DNA of 8,565 bases from Rubrobacter sp. (GTDB taxonomy: Bacteria > Actinomycetota > Rubrobacteria > Rubrobacterales > Rubrobacteraceae): contig JADDPY010000059.1 of the NCBI GenBank assembly GCA_016781635.1, positions 1 to 8,565 of the forward strand, written 5' to 3'. The position numbers and the translations under genes were made by a program. A model generated the notes under the pieces. It was not told the DNA's origin, searched no databases, and worked only from the letters and a program-made list of their open reading frames with translations. Positions 6,757-8,565 of this stretch are shown here, piece by piece (within the stretch, counting starts at the first letter, position 1; each line of letters opens with the position of its first letter).

Positions 6757-6855
6757 CTAAAAACGTTGCCTGCTCCAACAACAACGGGAGCGGGTGTTCA
6801 GGCCCGCCCCCATCTTGTACGCCGCGCGCAAATGCAGCAATGGTACCCGTGCCAC
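6757..6855 (-). CDS. Possible 32-residue ORF between dehydrogenase and moxR
   Basis: Inside the 153-bp gap between the dehydrogenase and moxR, a GTG at 6855 lies eight bases after AAGGAG (complement of 6864-6869). It opens 32 codons ending in TAG at 6757-6759, ten bases before the moxR TTG. The product starts MARVPLLHLRAAYKMG and ends RCCWSRQRF: basic (seven Arg, one Lys), with a Cys-Cys-Trp near the C-terminus. I recognise no family. Support is the strong SD and the exact fit between the two genes; it could couple moxR translation, act as a leader, or encode a small accessory peptide. Against it are length, a hairpin in the same DNA (6786-6811) and no conservation data. Confidence 0.35.
   Translation of the reverse strand: MARVPLLHLRAAYKMGAGLNTRSRCCWSRQRF
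6786..6811 (-). other. Intercistronic stem-loop between dehydrogenase and moxR
   Basis: On the minus-strand RNA a GC-rich 9-bp stem (one G-U pair) closes an 8-nt loop; the plus-strand arms are 6786-6794 and 6803-6811. No U-tract follows, so it is not a standard terminator. It could protect the dehydrogenase mRNA 3' end or slow read-through, giving more dehydrogenase than MoxR. It lies within the possible 32-codon ORF. Confidence 0.4.
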
Positions 6856-6899
6856 TCCTGGCGCTCCTTTTTTTTCTTCTTACTCTAGGCGAGGGAGAA

Positions 6900-8243
6900 C
6901 TAGCCTCCTGCCGCCTTGCGGCCCATCTCCGGGGAGGCGCCCCAGATGGCCTGCCGGTAGCCGCTGCCCGACGTCCTGACGGCCATCTCGTCATACATGC
7001 AGTCGCGCAGGATCTCCTTCGCCGCCTCGACGGTGAGGTCACGCGGGTTCCCCGGCGTGCAGAGGTCGCCCATCATGTGCTCTGCCATCTTCTGCAGCTC
7101 CTCGTCGTCCGACAGGATGGCGTCCTTGCTCTTCCCCTCGTACCAGCCCTTGCCCATCCTGGTCTTCGGGTACTCGGCGACCTGGCTCCAGTTCTCCGGG
7201 CAGCCGCAGTCCTTGACGAGCCTGATGACCTCCTCGATGGCCGCGTCGGCCGCCTGGAAGGTCGTCATGTTGCGCGTGTCCACGCCCATGGCCCCCGCGA
7301 TGTCCGCGTACTTGTCCGGAGCCGCCGGCTGGTTGTACGTCCACACCCTCGGGAGACCGATGCCGTTGTTCAGGCCGTGGTGGATGTCGTAGTACGCGCA
7401 GACCGCGTGCGAGAGGGAGTGCAGAATGCCGAGCAGACCCGTCGAGAACGCCTGAGCCGCGATGTACTGCGCCCAGACCATCCCCTCCATCGCCTTGTAG
7501 TTTCTCGGGTTGTACGTCGCCTCACGCAGGTTGTCCTGCACCAGCTTGACGGCGCTCAATGCCACCGGCGTCGTCGAGGGGTGCTGCACGCGCCCGACGT
7601 AGCACTCCGAGGCGTGGGCCATCGTATCGAAGCCCGTGTACGCGATGTACTCCGGCGGCTGCGTCATGCACAACACCGGGTCGTTGATCGCAAGCGTCGT
7701 GATCGCGGCCCGGTCGAACCCGACCCACTTGTGCGGCGCGTCCGGCGACGAAAGGTCCGTGATGACGTAGGCCGGCGTCGTCTCGGACCCGGTCCCGACC
7801 GTCGTATTGATGGCGATGTGCGCCGGGTTGTCCAGCGTCTCCGAGGCGTTCACGGCCTGGAACTCGTTGACGCTCCGCCCGTCGTGCGCCGCCACGACCC
7901 GCGCACCCTTCGTCGCGTCGTGCGAGGACCCGCCGCCGATGGAGACGAACCCGTCGCACTCACCTTCGCTAAACGCCTTGTAGGCGTCCATGACGTTGTA
8001 GTCCTTCGGGTTGGACTCGACCTTGTCATAGACCGTGACCGAGACGCCCGCGTTCTCGAAGTTGGTCCTACACTCGTCGATGATGCCCGTACCCTTGAGC
8101 CCAGACGTGACGAACAGGACGTGCTTGAGCCCCATCGCCGCCGCCTCGGGCCCGGCGTTCTCGTACGCCCCGGCCCCGAACAAAGATCGCGGCTGCTTGA
8201 AGAACTCCTTTACCGGGAACTCAAACATTCTTGAGGTATCCAT
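6900..8243 (-). CDS. mdo: NDMA-dependent methanol dehydrogenase (nicotinoprotein, group III ADH)
   Basis: This 447-residue cytosolic enzyme oxidises methanol or other short alcohols to the aldehyde with a tightly bound NAD(P); in actinobacteria the artificial acceptor NDMA regenerates it. Family features are the nucleotide-binding GGGSSHD (103-109), TTVGTGSETTP (147-157), and metal ligands D206 and H210 (GFDTMAHA), H275 (LHSLSH) and H289 (IHHGLNNG), as in iron-type alcohol dehydrogenases. Its length and Cys/Trp-rich C-terminal extension (KDCGCPENW, KGWYEG) fit the MDO/MNO group rather than ordinary 380-residue group III enzymes. ATG 8243 follows a purine-rich SD (GGGGAAG, about eight bases away); M6 is a poorer start. 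It heads the operon with MoxR, VWA, Nudix, Ni/Co transporter and DUF4242 genes. The bound metal (Zn, Mg, Fe or Ni) cannot be read from sequence. Relatives depend on mycofactocin as electron carrier; none is encoded here. Confidence 0.92.
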   Translation of the reverse strand: MDTSRMFEFPVKEFFKQPRSLFGAGAYENAGPEAAAMGLKHVLFVTSGLKGTGIIDECRTNFENAGVSVTVYDKVESNPKDYNVMDAYKAFSEGECDGFVSIGGGSSHDATKGARVVAAHDGRSVNEFQAVNASETLDNPAHIAINTTVGTGSETTPAYVITDLSSPDAPHKWVGFDRAAITTLAINDPVLCMTQPPEYIAYTGFDTMAHASECYVGRVQHPSTTPVALSAVKLVQDNLREATYNPRNYKAMEGMVWAQYIAAQAFSTGLLGILHSLSHAVCAYYDIHHGLNNGIGLPRVWTYNQPAAPDKYADIAGAMGVDTRNMTTFQAADAAIEEVIRLVKDCGCPENWSQVAEYPKTRMGKGWYEGKSKDAILSDDEELQKMAEHMMGDLCTPGNPRDLTVEAAKEILRDCMYDEMAVRTSGSGYRQAIWGASPEMGRKAAGG

Positions 8244-8501
8244 AAACTAAACTTCCCCTTCCCCTTCACGCCTATCATGCGTGTATGCACTGAAAATGCG
8301 AACGGATGCTCCGCTCCCTAATTCGACCACGCTCCCCTTGCGTACCTCCCTCTCCGCTTTCCCTATGAAAGAGACGCTACTATTCCACCGCTGCAAATCC
8401 GCGTCAAGGCGCTCCCATGCTGGACTACCGCCGAACTCACGACCATCAAAAACCTTTGACGCCGCTCTCACTCCCCCTGGCGTTCCCCTTTTTTCCGCCA
8501 A
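8244..8501 (-). promoter_or_regulatory. Leader region upstream of mdo, probably non-coding
   Basis: An 84-codon open frame (TTG at 8501, stop at 8247-8249) fills this stretch but has no SD, no family resemblance and nearly unbiased third positions, unlike its GC-rich neighbours. I treat it as leader or spacer DNA. Near the gene, CACGC (8267-8271) and GCGTG (8279-8283) form an inverted repeat 24 bp before the mdo start, followed by a GGGGAAGGGGAAG purine tract containing the SD. TTGACG (minus strand, at about 8407-8412) is a possible -35 but has no convincing -10. Confidence 0.4.
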
Positions 8502-8565
8502 CTGTTACTACAATGTAACGGTATCTACGACCAGATGCAAAGGTATTAAGAAAATTTCATGCAAA
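8501..8565 (-). promoter_or_regulatory. AT-rich putative control region of the mdo operon
   Basis: The composition drops sharply to AT-rich. An imperfect 22-bp palindrome (8501-8522) has GTTAC at 8504-8508 and GTAAC at 8515-8519, six bases apart, with matching outer AC/GT. ATGCAAA occurs twice as a direct repeat (8535-8541 and 8559-8565), 24 bp apart. On the minus strand, TTGCAT and TACATT spaced 17 bp form a weak promoter candidate whose -10 lies in the palindrome, so a factor bound there would repress. The window ends here, so more sites may lie beyond. Confidence 0.4.

Noticed and set aside
6840..8234. 464-codon plus-strand frame opposite mdo
   Set aside because: Arg/Val/His-rich low-complexity translation without motifs. 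It is the antisense shadow of the GC-rich dehydrogenase gene, as are the long plus-strand frames at 4382-5611 and 5739-6554.
8479..8500. Inverted repeat TGGCG...CGCCA with a T-run inside as a terminator
   Set aside because: The T-run is in the loop, not after the stem, and the stem is only 5 bp.
8247..8501. 84-residue ORF directly upstream of mdo as a real gene
   Set aside because: TTG start with no SD, no recognisable motif, and weak third-position bias compared with neighbours. Kept as a leader region, with the alternative noted in the findings.
1..8565. CRISPR arrays, tRNA or rRNA genes, mycofactocin genes
   Set aside because: I looked for regular repeats, tRNA-like clover patterns and an mftA-like terminal motif and saw none.

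Overview
The window looks like chromosomal DNA of a high-GC actinobacterium. Rubrobacter or a close relative is my best guess. The reasons are high GC with strong G/C third-position bias, frequent TTG and GTG starts behind good Shine-Dalgarno (SD) sequences, and a nicotinoprotein NDMA-dependent methanol dehydrogenase, an enzyme class known from Actinomycetota. The genus is an inference only.

Layout. Positions 1-539 hold the decayed 3' part of an ISL3-type transposase gene, with an internal deletion and a one-base frameshift, followed by non-coding IS flank to about 750. Positions 730-2406 are a short plus-strand unit: a putative promoter, a possible 30-residue ORF, a class I (IscS/NifS-type) cysteine desulfurase starting at a TTG at 1003, and a 58-residue orphan protein. 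A strong hairpin at 2509-2545 separates this unit from a convergent minus-strand operon that fills the rest of the window.

The minus-strand operon reads right to left. It starts with an AT-rich putative control region (8502-8565) and a long leader (8244-8501). Then come NDMA-dependent methanol dehydrogenase (8243-6900), a possible 32-residue ORF (6855-6757), a MoxR-type AAA+ ATPase (6746-5751), a CoxE-like VWA protein (5746-4220), a Nudix hydrolase with an N-terminal zinc-ribbon-like segment (4223-3678), a NicO/UreH-type nickel/cobalt transporter with a His-rich loop (3658-2897) and a DUF4242 protein (2829-2554), ending at the hairpin. From moxR onward the genes overlap or lie 4 to 67 bp apart, so co-transcription is very likely.

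How the genes may work together. The dehydrogenase is a metal-dependent group III (iron-type) alcohol dehydrogenase. MoxR plus VWA pairs are known chaperone or metal-insertion machines (CoxD/CoxE, CbbQ/CbbO, NorQ/NorD, Mg-chelatase I/D). The same operon carries a Ni/Co-type importer and DUF4242, a family with a nickel-binding member in Streptomyces (SCO4226, from memory). Three consecutive metal-related products (MoxR tail, VWA linker, transporter loop) carry His-rich stretches. I infer a dedicated metal supply and insertion pathway for the methanol dehydrogenase. That inference is the main thing here worth testing. No mycofactocin gene is visible in the window.
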